NCBI GenBank assembly: GCA_035578155.1
Contig: JAPWDM010000001.1
Span: 90,719,024 to 90,783,023 of the forward strand
Source of the DNA: Brachynemurus nebulosus
Lineage: Eukaryota; Arthropoda; Insecta; Neuroptera; Myrmeleontidae
DNA length: 64,000 nucleotides
Reading direction: 5' to 3'
Shown here: piece after piece, positions 1-11,847 of the stretch
Position numbering within the stretch: the first letter of the stretch is position 1
How the letters are laid out: each line of letters begins with the position of its first letter
The notes under the pieces: model-generated
Told to the model about the DNA's origin: nothing
The model's input: the letters and a program-made list of their open reading frames with translations, nothing else
Database searches by the model: none
Program-made: the position numbers and the translations under genes

Positions 1-540
1 TCTCAAAATATGGCACTTTTAGATAATCGTAAGATATGGTAATCGATTTAAGATAATTGTAAAAGTAAAATCGAAGTAAAAATAAAAAAAAAATATAAAT
101 AACAAAAACATTTGTATTGTAGAAACTTTCGAAAAGAATTCAGTAATTATTAATTATTACGCTAAGCGACGTACGACACGAAAATTTAAAATAAACTGTT
201 TCATACTACAAAAATTCCGTCATGTTTCATACTATAAAAATGCTGAAATCGGGGCGCAAACTTCATGGATCTATAAATTTAAACGATAACTAATGAGCTG
301 CGCCTTTGTATTATTTTAAATTGTCCACGCGGAAACAACTTGTATTGTTTTAGTGTGAAAAATAAGTATTTTTGTCAATTTAGAGTAACGCGCAGACGCA
401 GCACATTAAAAATAGTTTAAAATCTTTTCTAATTTTAGAAAGTTGAATCGTGTACTAATTTAAATTTTTCGCGCTAAAACAATTAATTTTAAATTTGCCG
501 CGCAAAAGTAACTGTTGAATTGTGTGTTTAAAACATTTTC
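1..540. other. A/T-rich sequence, nothing recognised
   Basis: No coding, repeat or RNA signal that I can support. Confidence 0.4.
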
Positions 541-546
541 GCCTTT

Positions 547-706
547 AAAGCAGCTTCCACATTCTCGCCGAGGTTGGACGAGTCGAGAATGTAGAGGGTC
601 ATTTCGTTGTGCTTCGCGGTTGGTGTTTCAATGCTATTCTTATGCCTCGGCCAACCTCGCGAGGAACTACTTCGTCCAACTTCGGCGAGAATGTGGAAGC
701 TGCTTA
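547..706. mobile_element. Short G/C-rich MITE with ~37-bp inverted ends
   Basis: AAGCAGCTTCCACATTCTCG at the left is repeated in reverse complement at about 668-704. The arms are nearly identical over ~37 bp (GGTTGGACGA versus AGTTGGACGA at their inner ends). The ~85-bp loop and arms are clearly richer in G+C than the surroundings. The outer edges read TTTAAAGC and GCTTAAGA, compatible with a TTAA-type site but not proving it. An open frame across it is a shadow. Confidence 0.65.
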
Positions 707-2320
707 AGATCCGAACGAATTGAGCATTAGCGCTACAACCCGAGCACTAACCAGCACTAACGTAGCCCAACCAACGATATCATTTTCATCATTATAGCTC
801 ATGCGGGGGGGGGGGAACTTCCGTGAAATTGGCCCCCCACAAATTTTATGCTATAAAATCTGAATCGACAGAGCACTAACGCTAAAATTTTAGCACTAAG
901 CATCACTAACGTAGCACTAACGACTATACAGTTTTCATCGTTAGTGCTGGAATGGGAGCGGGGGCCAACTTCACGGACCTAATAAAAAGTCATTCATTTC
1001 AATTCATAAATTAATCATCTCGATAACAGCAAACCACACACGCATATACAATAATATGTATATGTATATGAGACTGGCGCTGGACAACCTATCAACTGTT
1101 TAATATATTATCGTGTTACATATTTAAATCAATGAATCTGTTCTAAATATTTTAAGTGTTTTTTTTCTTTTCTTTTTTATATATTTAATAAATTACATCA
1201 TGTTGCCTATGCAGTTCTAATTACTGTATTTTTACACTACTCCAAAATAAGAGTGATAATACAAATATTTTTGGAAGAATAAGACTTTTTTGTCAATTCA
1301 TGAGTAATTTTTTTTATTCTTCTTTTAGTTTGACTCTTCATACTGTAAAAAAATGTATTTCTCTATTTTGACCAGTTTCTTGACTGGATACCAACTGGAT
1401 ACCGTAACAAACATTAGAATTGCGAAATACCAAACTGTGGCACTCAAAAATTCCTGAAATTCGCAAGTGTCAATATCTCAAAAAGTAATAATACATTACT
1501 AAGACCATATTTTCATATTCTGATCAGACATCAATTATTCTATTATCTCTTCCAGGAATATCGTTAACTTTTGATACGCTTTGTATATTATACCAAAAAC
1601 TAACTTGCTCAGCGATGATTTGAGGATTTTTATTTTCGATAGGCCTGAGTTTTCCTATATAGCAAACATATACTTTTTATGTTTAATTTTTTTTGAAACT
1701 GTATATTTTATTGCATAACTTGAAACTGAATAAAATGTAGGTAGTTTTAAGCAACATTTACAGATCAAACGAAAATGAAGTACATAATTATTGCGTCAAA
1801 TGAGTTTAATGTAAAACTTAAGTAAAGAAAAGCTTAAGAAAAAGTAGGAACATTTTTACAAAATGATAACAAATATCAATATTGTAACTACAACACATTT
1901 AAAACTATCAGAAATCTAGAATTACACACAATAATGCCGTTTGAATTTGAAATTAATTTTCATTTCAGTTTGAGTAAACCAAACTTTTCTACATTCCTAA
2001 GAGACGAACATTAGATTGTAGCTGCCTTTTTCTCTTACAGGAATGACTCGTTTAGCAGAAGCTATGTACTTACAGATACCACCAATAAAACGAGCATACA
2101 AAGTTTCCAAATTCCAAAAAATGCTTGACTTAAAATTATTCTTTAAATTCTTTTACTAATCTTTCTTATACATATTTTCTTCATTTTTTCAAATTTTTGT
2201 GGTGACCCGAACTTACCCAGCCTATCTGCTAAAATCGCCACTGAACTTACAATTAGGAAATAATTAGAAATTATAATACTTATAATAATTTGCGCTACAT
2301 TTGAATCCTTGTTCATATTC
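707..2320. other. A/T-rich intergenic or intronic sequence
   Basis: No gene recognised. Short G tracts (around 804) and repeated 'cactaac' words around 740-920 suggest decayed simple repeats. Confidence 0.4.
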
Positions 2321-2322
2321 GC

Positions 2323-3646
2323 CTTGAAAGGGCAGAGCCGGGTAAGATAGGGAAAATGGCTCTTGACGCAAAATTGATTGTTTTTATAAGAAATAATACT
2401 TCTTAGCCCCAGATACATTCCTGTCAAATTACAACCCTCCGAGACTAATAGTTTTTGAATACACAAACAGTAACACATAATTAATAATAACAATAATATG
2501 TCTTAAATTTTATATGGTTTTAATAATAATAAACATTAACTTAATAAATTGGAACAAAAAACTTCAACAATGTATAGTAATAACAACAGTCCGATTAAAA
2601 TATGTTGTAGTTATAAAAATATGTAGGTAAATTACATGCAGGTACACATAACTAACTTGAAGAAAGTAGTATGTATGTGTGCGCAATATGTAGCTCGCCC
2701 CTCTTACTTGATGTTTTTGTTGCACTTCTTAAGGAGGTGCAGAAAGTTTGATTTTTTCTGTAATAAAATTACATATGTTCATAACTACGACAAACGAGCT
2801 TAGACAAACGTCTAGCTTTATTTGCTGTTTATCTTCTTTTGTGAACACGATGACGGGTCATGGGGAATTATAACGAAATGACCACCTGGTATACTATTTT
2901 GACAGCGAATAAACTTTGTATGAAGTTGTTAACGTCGTAGGACGTGGTGTATGAGCTAACAAAGTTTCACTTGACGTCTTACAAGGGAAAAAACTCTAAC
3001 AAAAGAGAAATCAATATCTATTTTGTTTTATTAATAAAAAAAGACAAACGGCAGATAATGTTGGACTTTTGTAAATTTAAACTAGTTTATCGTAGTTATG
3101 AACGTATGTAATTATATTATTTTAGAATTAGGGTAGATATTTTACTTTATAGTCCTTTTTATACATAAGTAATATATGTAGTACCGAACATGGCATGCAT
3201 TTGTATTGAAATATTACTATGTTCTACCAACTAAAATTTCTCCATAAAAATATATGTTATAGAGTACTAAGAGACATATTGTTGAACAAAAAATGGTGGG
3301 TGTCGCTAACGCATAAGTGCCAAAAAAAATTTACTTATATTTAAAAATTTAAAAAAATTAGTGTAATAAAGGGATATAACGTTAATTTTTTTTTATTACT
3401 TTTCCTAAGGTGGGTACACAATATATATTAAACTTAAATAAATCGGCTCAGTAATTTCGTCAAAAAAATTTTTTTTGAAAATTTTTGTCTGTTTGTGTAT
3501 TCATAAACAATTAGCCTCGGAGGGTTGAAATTTGGCAGGAATGTATCTGGGGCTGAGAAGTATTATTTCCTATAAAAATAATCAATTTTGCATCAACGGC
3601 CGTTTTCCCTATCTTACCCGGCCATGCCCTTTGCTTGATATTTGTA
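2323..3646. mobile_element. Foldback element with ~155-bp inverted ends
   Basis: Left arm ~2323-2475 and right arm ~3490-3646 are reverse complements: CCGGGTAAGATAGGGAAAA against TTTTCCCTATCTTACCCGG, and GTATCTGGGGCTGAGAAGTA against its complement near 2400-2420. The middle includes a second, weaker inverted pair at about 2780-2800 and 3090-3115 (CATAACTACGA and TCGTAGTTATG). No transposase is visible, so it is non-autonomous. Confidence 0.65.
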
Positions 3647-4699
3647 GCATTTAACCTTAATATTGCATGCAAATGGAACAATGTTCATATAAAATTGTTT
3701 CCACATTTATACAGTAGCAACTTAAATATTGTGAAAATAACCAATTTTATTAGGAATGAACTATTGACTTAAAAAATTGTTCAGATAAGAGTTATGGTTT
3801 GTAGTGACTGGTGGGGTAATCGATTCTTATATTCAGGGTCCACTGGCTTAAATTATGAAACAAATATTTCCTTTTAATAGTAGCACATATTAATTTAATG
3901 TTAAATGGAATACTATTTTGATAAATTAATTTATAATATCCATAGAGAACATGGATAAAAAAATACTAGATTCAGTTATTTCTTCCTAACTGGTCTAACA
4001 AGGAAAGGTTTTGAACTGGTCAATTCGCAATTTTAATGAAACTTGATATATATGTGTAGTACAAGAAAAATTAATAGACCCGTATTTTTTTTATCTGCCA
4101 TCGTCATTTAAGGGGTGAAATCACCCCTCAAAGTTAGGGTAAAATTTTAATTTTGCTCGATAACTTGAAAACGACTGCAGATATAAAAAAAAATTTAAAT
4201 TGACAAAACACTTTATTTTTAGAGAGCTTTCTGTTGGTGTGTATAAATCTAGGGTCGGACTTACTGGAGGGGCTGTTCATGTAAACTTGAGGGTATATTT
4301 GAAATACGGTGGATATGCTTTAGTATATTAAAATTTGAATAGCATATATGAAAACTACATGAAAAATACTAGTTTACCTGTTTTTACTCAAAGTTGTAAT
4401 TTAAAATCGAAAATCTCAAAACTGGACAGCTAATTTGAGGTGCCAGTAGTAATTTTGCTGACAATCAGTAAAATAAAAATATTTCTATAAGGTCTTCAGC
4501 AAGTAAATTGTCTTGTAATTAATAACTGGCTAAAATATATCAAAATATACCTGTTGATGTCTAACTAAAACTAAATTTTATTCAAGTAATATTAAAATTT
4601 GATTTTGTTATGTCATGCAAGAATATATTGCATATTTAGTTATAGAAAAAAATTAAGTTTATAAAATACTTCTTTTTTGTCAAATAATTATTGTATAAA

Positions 4700-5300
4700 T
4701 CAATTGTATTCCTGGCGTCTAGTGCCCATCGTCGAAGATCCATGTCATGAAATATCGCTCCTCTATCTACTGCATCTTAAAAATCATTTAAAACATACTG
4801 ATTAATGAAAATTACTTTATCTCTTTTACTTCCACCTTTTTTAACTTGCTTTTCCCACCGATATAACTGCTTTAAATGTTTCACTCTTCTGAAATTTTCT
4901 TGTACTGCTTTAAAAGATTTTCTTTTTTTGTACCGCTTTTCTAGAATTTAACAGTATCTTCTTTATATTTTAAATCTACAAAATATTGTTATCCATATGA
5001 ACATGATGGTTCATCAGTTTCTCTGGATATGTTTTCATCCGGTTCCTCATCATAATCACGAAGGAAATTTTCATTCTGTCCTAGGGTATTTTGCTTAAAT
5101 TCAGAATTAAATGCTAACATTAAATCATGTTCAATAACAAGCGATGTATCTTCAACTGACTGAATTATTATGTCCTTAAGTATATCATATAATGCAGTCT
5201 CCCGGTATGTTACCGGGTATGAGAGGAAATTTGTTATCTGAAATGTTGACATTAACATAATAATGACATTAGCAAAATTAATGTTCACCATACTGAACAC
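4700..5300 (-). pseudogene. Decayed transposase N-terminus (DLRRWAL motif)
   Basis: On the minus strand, 5300-4989 is open for 103 codons and ends DEPSCSYG. Beyond that stop, other frames continue with protein-like sequence: DLKYKEDTVKF (near 4970), YKKISEE, YIGGKSKLKKVEVK (near 4850) and finally DAVDRGAIFHDMDLRRWAL then DARNTI (about 4775-4705). K-rich sequence followed by DLRRWAL is characteristic of the N-terminal DNA-binding part of transposase-like proteins I have seen in arthropod genomes, but I cannot name the family. Several frameshifts and stops break it. It lies inside the 3-bp-TSD element and is probably a relic of that element's own transposase. Confidence 0.5.
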
Positions 5301-5568
5301 AATTAAATCACAAAAAAAAAATTATATTACAACAAAAAATTCACAAATACTGAAATTTAACTAAAGCAAAAAAATACAGCTCCAGACTTTTTATTTGGTT
5401 TTTGTTTAAACCAAGAAAGTTTTTTATACATCCCTATCTACCCCATAAAAAATCGCACAAACATATTGAAAATTAAAAAAATATAAATTATTTACAAAGC
5501 ATAATAACCAGAAAACCATATGTCCGCTTTTTTTAATCATGTGGTAAATTTCCAAATATATATATATA

Positions 5569-7168
5569 CTCCTCAAAACAAAATAAGGGCCACTTGAAAG
5601 TTTGTATTTTAAAACTGATTTATGTCGATCCACGTCAAAATAACTTTTCTAAATGACTTGTTATGATATTAAGTGGTTGAGTAAATGATAACAGTTAGGT
5701 TTAAGTGATATTATTGTTGAGGGGAAGATTTAAACGTTTTTTTGTCTCGCACAGCGTCAAATGGTTAGTTTTACTTATTTTTTTGAATTGGATTTTAAAT
5801 CAGTTTGCGCTAGATTATTGATTGCTGAGGTTGTTTTTTGAAGTTTGGCGTGTTATTCAATCATTTATTTTTACAATGCCGAGAATTCGACACCATATGG
5901 ACGAAGCTACTGCTACCAGAGCCGTAACGATGATTGAGGGTGGTCAATCTCAACGTTCCGTGGCTCTGCGGTTGGGTTGTTCACGAAGGGCTATTCAAAA
6001 TGTTTGGAATCGGTATCAGCAGACCGGTAGTGTAACCCGGCGCCGTGGTTCAGGAAGAGTTCGTGCAACCACTGCCCGTGAAGACCATTACATTCGACTG
6101 TGTGCACGACGTGAGCCGACTGTTACCGCAGGTACTCTGCAAAATCGCTTACATCGATTTACTGGTACTGTTGTCAGTAATCAGACCATACGAAATCGTT
6201 TGCATGAAGACCAACAACGTTCGAGAAGACCAGTAATCCGTACCAAACTGACCGGAGCGCATCGTGCAAACCGTTTAAGATTTGCACGTGAACACCTTGA
6301 ATGGGGCTTGGAGGAATGGCGTCACGTACTCTTCACGGATTAGTGCAAGGTGAAGTTTTTTAGTGATGATCGACGTGTAAGAGTGTGGTGAAGAAGTGGG
6401 GAAAGGTTTTCTGATCGTCACATTCATGAACGCGACAGATTTGGCGGTCCTAATGTCATGGTCTGGGGTAGAATTAGTTTGCAAGGCAAAACTGAGCTTG
6501 TTTTCCTGAACGAGGGTACTGTAACGGCTCAAAGTTACATCGAACAGGTTGTCAGACCCCATGTGATCCCCTTTGCACAACGAGCGGCCGACGGATTTAT
6601 CCAGAGGCAGGATAATGCCCGAGCGCATACCGCTCGAGCGACGACAACTATCGTTATGGAGGCTAATATACAGGTTTTACCGTGGCCTGCAAATAGCCCT
6701 GACTTGAACCCAATAGAACATCTTTGGGATCAATTAAAACGGCGAGTCAGAGCGGCCGGAGAGGGTGTGCACACCCAACAACAACTGATTGATGTCTTGA
6801 GCAGATGTTGGGAGGAGATTCCTGATGAAACCGTTAGGCATCTTATTGAAAGCATGGCGAGGAGGCTTCAAGAATGTGTTTTAAAAAGGGGAGGGCATAC
6901 TCGATATTAAATCACCGAAAAGTTGCATAATGTGTGCTTTTACTCAAAGAGTGAACGTTTGTTGATGACTGTAAAAATGATTATAGAAATGATAAAATCC
7001 TAAAAAAATGTAATTATGGATTAATGTTTTATTTAATCTTATTAAAATTAATTTTATTTAGTAAAAAATTAGTTCCTTAATTAAATGTAAGCATACCTTA
7101 TACTGTAACTTATATAAAAATAAACTTATGCAGCAAAACATGAGTGGCCCTTATTTTGTTTTGAGTAA
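5569..7168 (+). mobile_element. Tc1/mariner-like transposon, 1.6 kb, in a TA repeat
   Basis: Terminal inverted repeats: CTCCTCAAAACAAAATAAGG at 5569 and the reverse complement of TTACTCAAAACAAAATAAGG ending at 7168, both continuing GGCCACT. Both ends abut TA, as expected for this superfamily. The insertion target was itself a (TA)n tract: five repeats on the left and a tract of ~50 on the right. It carries a single transposase reading frame, and is nested in the element 3999-8069. Confidence 0.9.
5876..6913 (+). pseudogene. Tc1-type transposase, two in-frame stops
   Basis: About 345 codons, the normal Tc1 size, starting MPRIRHHMDEATATRAV at 5876. N-terminal helix-turn-helix region (GGQSQRSVALRLGCSRRAIQ) is followed by a second DNA-binding stretch with RRRGSGRVRATT. 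The catalytic domain shows HVLFTD (first Asp, 6338-6340), RQDNARAHTA (second Asp) and SPDLNPIEHLWD (Glu), so this is a DD34E enzyme. TAG at 6341-6343 immediately follows the first catalytic Asp, and TGA at 6389-6391 follows a Trp codon; the frame is otherwise open to TAA at 6908-6910. Two point changes with no frameshift suggest fairly recent inactivation. No host gene is involved. Confidence 0.9.
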
Positions 7169-7276
<108 letters not shown>

Positions 7277-8069
7277 CTTTTCTTATAGAAAACTGCAAAA
7301 TCCGGTAGAACTGAATATATTTTATGGTCATCAAAATTTTGAAAACTTCCTGTGCAGATAATTTATCTCGTCATATTTCCAGTTCAAATTTCAAATTTCT
7401 TTAAACTTTTATGCCCAACTAGAACAGATTTGCTTATCCTTATTGGTCAATAAAAAAGAAATACTTTATAAACTTAATTTTTTTCTTTATAATAATATTC
7501 TTGCATGACTTAACAAAATCAAATTTTAATATTATATACTTGTATAAAATTTGAAGTTTTAGTCAGACATCAAGGGGTATAATTTGATATATTTTAGCTA
7601 GTTATTAATTACAATAAAATTCACTTGCTGAAAACCTTATAGAAATATTTTTATTTTACTGATTGTCAGCAAAAAATTACTACTGGCACCTCAAATTAGC
7701 TGTCCAGTTTTGAGATTTTAGACTTTAAATTACAACTTTGAGTAAAAACAGGTAAACTAGTATTTTTCATGTAGTTTTCATATATGCTATTCAAATTTTA
7801 ATATACTAAAGCATATCCACCCTATTTCAAAATTTACCCTCAATTTAACCGGAACAGCCTCTCCAGTAGGTCCGACCGTGGATTTATACACATCAATAGA
7901 AAGCTCTCTAAAAATAAAGTGTTTGTGTTGAAACTTTGAGGGGTGATTGCACCCCTTAAATGGCGACGGTGGCAGATAAAAAAAAATACGGGTCTATTAT
8001 TTTTGCTTGTACTACACAAATACCAAGTTTCATTAAAATTGCGAATTGACAGTACAAAACCTATCCTTG

Positions 8070-8500
8070 TAAGTGCCTTATCAAACAAAAACATTTTTTC
8101 AGAAATATTATCCCGAATAATAAAAGCATTCGAATAGTTAAATAGTTAAATTGATTAGAATATGCCTCAGTCACTTAGGGGTCACCAAATAACCTATTTG
8201 ACCACTTCAAGTAACTCACATGAGTACCTACTGAAAACAAAATACAATAAACATATATAAATGTATAATAAATTAAGCGTGGTTTATTCGTGCATGTCGC
8301 TATAACTTCACAATTCAACGCCGCAGGTCCTGCGAGTTATATGGTATGGTAGCCCCCCACTTCGCAGCCCCAGAAGAAAGTTTCAATCTGCAAACGCAGA
8401 GGTTGGGTTCGCAGATACGAATGGTATCAAAATAGAACATAGCACTAATGGTCTTCTTATGAAAAGTCGGTGTAACAGCTGAGAGTTGAATACCGAAGTG
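8070..8500. other. Unassigned sequence with a locally G/C-richer patch
   Basis: 8290-8420 is richer in G+C than its surroundings (around CGCCGCAGGTCCTGCGAG and GCAGCCCCAGAAG), but no RNA or protein feature is recognised. Confidence 0.3.
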
Positions 8501-8502
8501 GC

Positions 8503-8935
8503 CTTCTAGAAGGTTCCAGAATGTTTCCAGAATATTCTAGAATATTCTTAAAAGTTCTAATATATATTAATTAGAATGTTCGAAAATGTTGTATTAAGGT
8601 TGTTGTAAAAAAGTGCATAATGTTTTAGAAAGTTCGAGAATATTTCAGGAAATTCGAGAATGTTTTAGAATGTTCGAGAAGGTTATAGGATCTTCCAGAA
8701 GGTTCGAGAATGTTCTAAAATATTCCGGAATTTTATACTCGTAGAACTTTTTAAAAGGTTCAAAAATATTCCAGAATGTTCTAGGATTTTCCAGAATAAT
8801 TAAGATCGTCCTAGACGATTTTGGATCTTTGAAGGGATTTCCGGCTCTGGAATATTCGAGAATATTTTAGAATGTCCCAGACGGTTCTAGACCATCGAAG
8901 GGACTTCCTGTTCTAGAACGTTCGGGAACGTGTGG
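8503..8935. repeat. Array of heat-shock-element-like GAAnnTTC repeats
   Basis: Degenerate ~10-bp repeat of alternating GAA and TTC triplets with 2-bp spacers. It opens with TTCTAGAAGGTTCCAGAA, four consecutive perfect inverted pentamers, followed a few bases on by GAATATTCTAGAATATTC. Similar words (TTCGAGAATGTTC, TTCCAGAAGGTTCGAGAA) recur to about 8930. This is the HSF-binding consensus (nGAAn in alternating orientation). No gene starts nearby, so it may be a minisatellite or part of an unrecognised transposon. Confidence 0.75.
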
Positions 8936-10088
8936 TTCGTTTTTTAAATTTATACTTGATAGAAGCTCACTAGCTTTTTCCGAAAGAAGTGAGGATAACT
9001 CCGGCTAATATTTACATAAAAATAAATTTTAGATACTATAGCAATCTGTTATTCCAAAACTGAAAAAGGTTTTTATTTTTTTGTTGCCCTTTTCTATTTT
9101 TTGAACAAATAAAACGCACATTGTAGTAACAATAGATTTAATGTTGATTTCTTAAGTCTTATAAAAATAAATTTATTTCAGTAAAACTACAAGACCTACA
9201 AGTTTTGATAATATTTTTCGTAGATGTCCTTCTTAGCATCTATTAGATAAGTATTTTAAGAATAAAACATTTGCTATTAATTATGTATTATACTTTCACT
9301 GAAGCTACTTGAAAATATACCTTGACACGCTCAGCAAAGGTTTCCAGAGATTTACGTAGGCAAGCAAAATTGTAAATACTAAAATATTCGGCGACCAAAA
9401 TTAAATAAAGAGAACATAATGGACAAATAAGTATTGATACTGTTTACATTGCATGCTTAATAATAACCCGAAATAATGTAACATAATATTGCTTTATTTC
9501 GCGTGGCGATCGGATTCTGCCTATTCTTTGAGCTATGTTAGTTCGGTTTCTTTCAAAAAATTAGAATTCTGAAATTTTGACTTATTTCGATTTAATATTA
9601 AGCGTGCGATATAATATAATTATTCTTGATTGACAATTGTTGTTTTTATAAATTATATACATAATTATTTACACATTTTCGAAATACATAATGACTTGAA
9701 AATAAACAAATAATGCAAAAAAAGGAAAAGAAGGAAAAGAAGACTTGTGTGACTTGTGCAGCTATCGTTTTTCATTAATCATTATGATGTGTTTAGTTGA
9801 AGTTGGTTGAACGTATCTTTAATAACGCTTATAAATCTCCATCGTATTAAAACACTTAATTAAAATTTTTTTGCGCATATACATGTATATAACTGCTTCC
9901 AAATAATGAAATCATTTAGGTCAATTTAAAGAATGACAGTTTACGCAATTTTGGAAATTTCTGTAAGACTACCCTTTATTAAAATCAGTGGACATTATTA
10001 TGATCCGTTCAAATTCCGTATCCAGAGAATAAAGTAAATATTTTTCATGATTTTCCAGGGTATCATAGTTTTTCGATGATATTAGTAA
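8936..10088. other. A/T-rich sequence, nothing recognised
   Basis: No gene or clear repeat seen. Confidence 0.4.
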
Positions 10089-10558
10089 CTAGCTGTACCC
10101 GCGAGTCGTTCGTGCGACGCGTTGGTATAAAATCAATGAGAAGTATATAAGTATGTATTGTCTATCTATATTGTAGGTATCAAATTATTATAAAGTTTCC
10201 GTATATTTTTTTCTCAAATCAATTTGGTATTTTCTCATGGGACAGACATTTTCCTGCAGTAAATAATCTCCTAAATTTTGACTCAGGTAATAAGTTAAAT
10301 TTAATTAAAACCTGTTCAGTAGTTTTCGCGTCATGCGTACGCACGCTTAAAATGGTTTTTGTATTGTGAGAATGAGACATTTTCTGGGAGTAAAAAGTAT
10401 CCTAGATTTTGGCCCAGGTAATAAGTTATTACCACACCAAAATTCATCAGAACCCGTCCAATAGTTTTTGCGTGATGCGTGCGCAAACAGACAGACAAAG
10501 AGACAGATTTTAAAAAAATATTCCATGTACGGACGCGGTCTCGTTACAGTTTTATTAT
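10089..10558 (+). repeat. Dispersed insect repeat with ACTAGCTGTACCCGCG start
   Basis: Starts ACTAGCTGTACCCGCGAGTC near 10089 and contains two diverged copies of a unit with 'cctaaattttgactcaggtaataagtt' and 'agtttt(c/t)gcgt(c/g)atgcgt' (about 10250-10345 and 10370-10480). It ends with CAGACAGACAAAGAGACAG and a short A-rich stretch. The ACTAGCTG(T/A)CCCG opening is familiar from very abundant insect interspersed repeats. The class (SINE-like or DNA) is not decided. Confidence 0.5.
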
Positions 10559-10597
10559 ATGTATAGATTGGTGTTCACAATTATACAGTCCATTGCA

Positions 10598-10731
10598 GCA
10601 ATGATTTTCAAAATGGGGGTCGCGCAAACTATTTGAGGGAGTCCCAGAAACAATTGATTATAACTGTTTACATACCCATTTTCTGGACATTTCCTATTAC
10701 CAAAAGGTTTGAGAACCAGTGCCATTACAGC
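10598..10731. mobile_element. hAT-type MITE, diverged
   Basis: CAATGATTTTCAAAATGGGG...GGTCGCGCAAACT...GAGAACCAGTG resembles the 194-bp hAT MITE at 43997-44190, which has CAGTGATTCCCGAAGTGGG...GGTCGCAAAAATTG...CACCACTG. It is bordered by CCATTGCA on the left and CCATTACA on the right, near an 8-bp duplication. Confidence 0.5.
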
Positions 10732-10739
10732 TTTACCCA

Positions 10740-11840
10740 AAAAATACGCTATTTTTTTTTTTGTTTTTGTTAAACAATTTTTTAAACGTTTTATGTATAC
10801 AATCAGAATCATCTGCTTTACGTTTCCTAAAACTTAAGTAGCTACTTTTGTTTGACAAAACACGTCCCTAAGGATAATGAATAGAATCATAATAATGTTT
10901 AAAAACTGTTACACTTATCTGATTCACACTGTATAATACATGTATATGAACAGTTAGTAAATTTAGTTTGTAACGTACTTTTATAACTAGGAAGTCGACT
11001 TGCTGTCTTTCACTTACATATTATTTATATTAATTACGCACAGTCACATTCTATAAATTTATTTAACAAAGCATTCCAAATACATTATATCATAAAATAC
11101 GTAAGTAGAATTGGGTTGGTTTTTAATAGATTTACCAGTTGGGCAAAAAATATTACTATAATAAAAACAAAATTTTAGATTCATGAAATTTGATTACACT
11201 TTAGATTTTGCCTAAGAATTATATTTACCTATTTTTATTTAATTGACATATTTGTTTGAAATATAATATCTATTATAGGAATTGTGCAATGTGCATATTA
11301 TGTGAGAGTTTATTTTTAAAAATATAGTAAAATTTAACACTCTAAAGCTATTTTTATAATGGATTCGAGCAGCTATTCTACCAAAACATTTGATTTAACC
11401 GCAGTCCTCAGTACTATTAATTTATTACATTTTGTATGTAAAAATGTGGGAGTTGGAAGGGTTTTAACTGCGACATAACTGAGCTGAATTTTTTTCTTTA
11501 AATAATTTAGAACATTTACTGAAAGTTAGGTGAATATTCATAATTACCTACTAATAATAATTAATTACGGCTGTACGTAAAAGAGAGTGTGTAATTAATT
11601 ACAACAAAAAACTTTAGTTATTTATTATAAAAAAAAAAATGCACCTCTCCCCGTCTAGCCTCATAGATGGAGTAAGCCGGGGTACTCAACAGGAAAAGAC
11701 GTTAGGTACGTATATAATTTCCAATAATTTCGGACCAAAAACGCATCTCTTTAACAATAAAAGAAATATTTCTTGTCTGTAAATTCCTGGCATTTGATAT
11801 AACGTCGCCTTACAAGTAAAGGTCCCGAGGCTGGACCTAT
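10740..11840. other. A/T-rich sequence, nothing recognised
   Basis: No coding or repeat signal that I can support. Confidence 0.4.
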
Positions 11841-11847
11841 CGATTTT

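Noticed and set aside
515..730. 71-codon forward frame
   Set aside because: Lies across the inverted repeat of a MITE and has no protein-like features.
2143..2493. 116-codon minus-strand frame
   Set aside because: Overlaps a foldback arm whose other copy near 3490-3646 does not keep the frame.
8290..8420. G/C-richer patch considered as a tRNA or other RNA gene
   Set aside because: No cloverleaf or internal promoter boxes could be fitted by eye.
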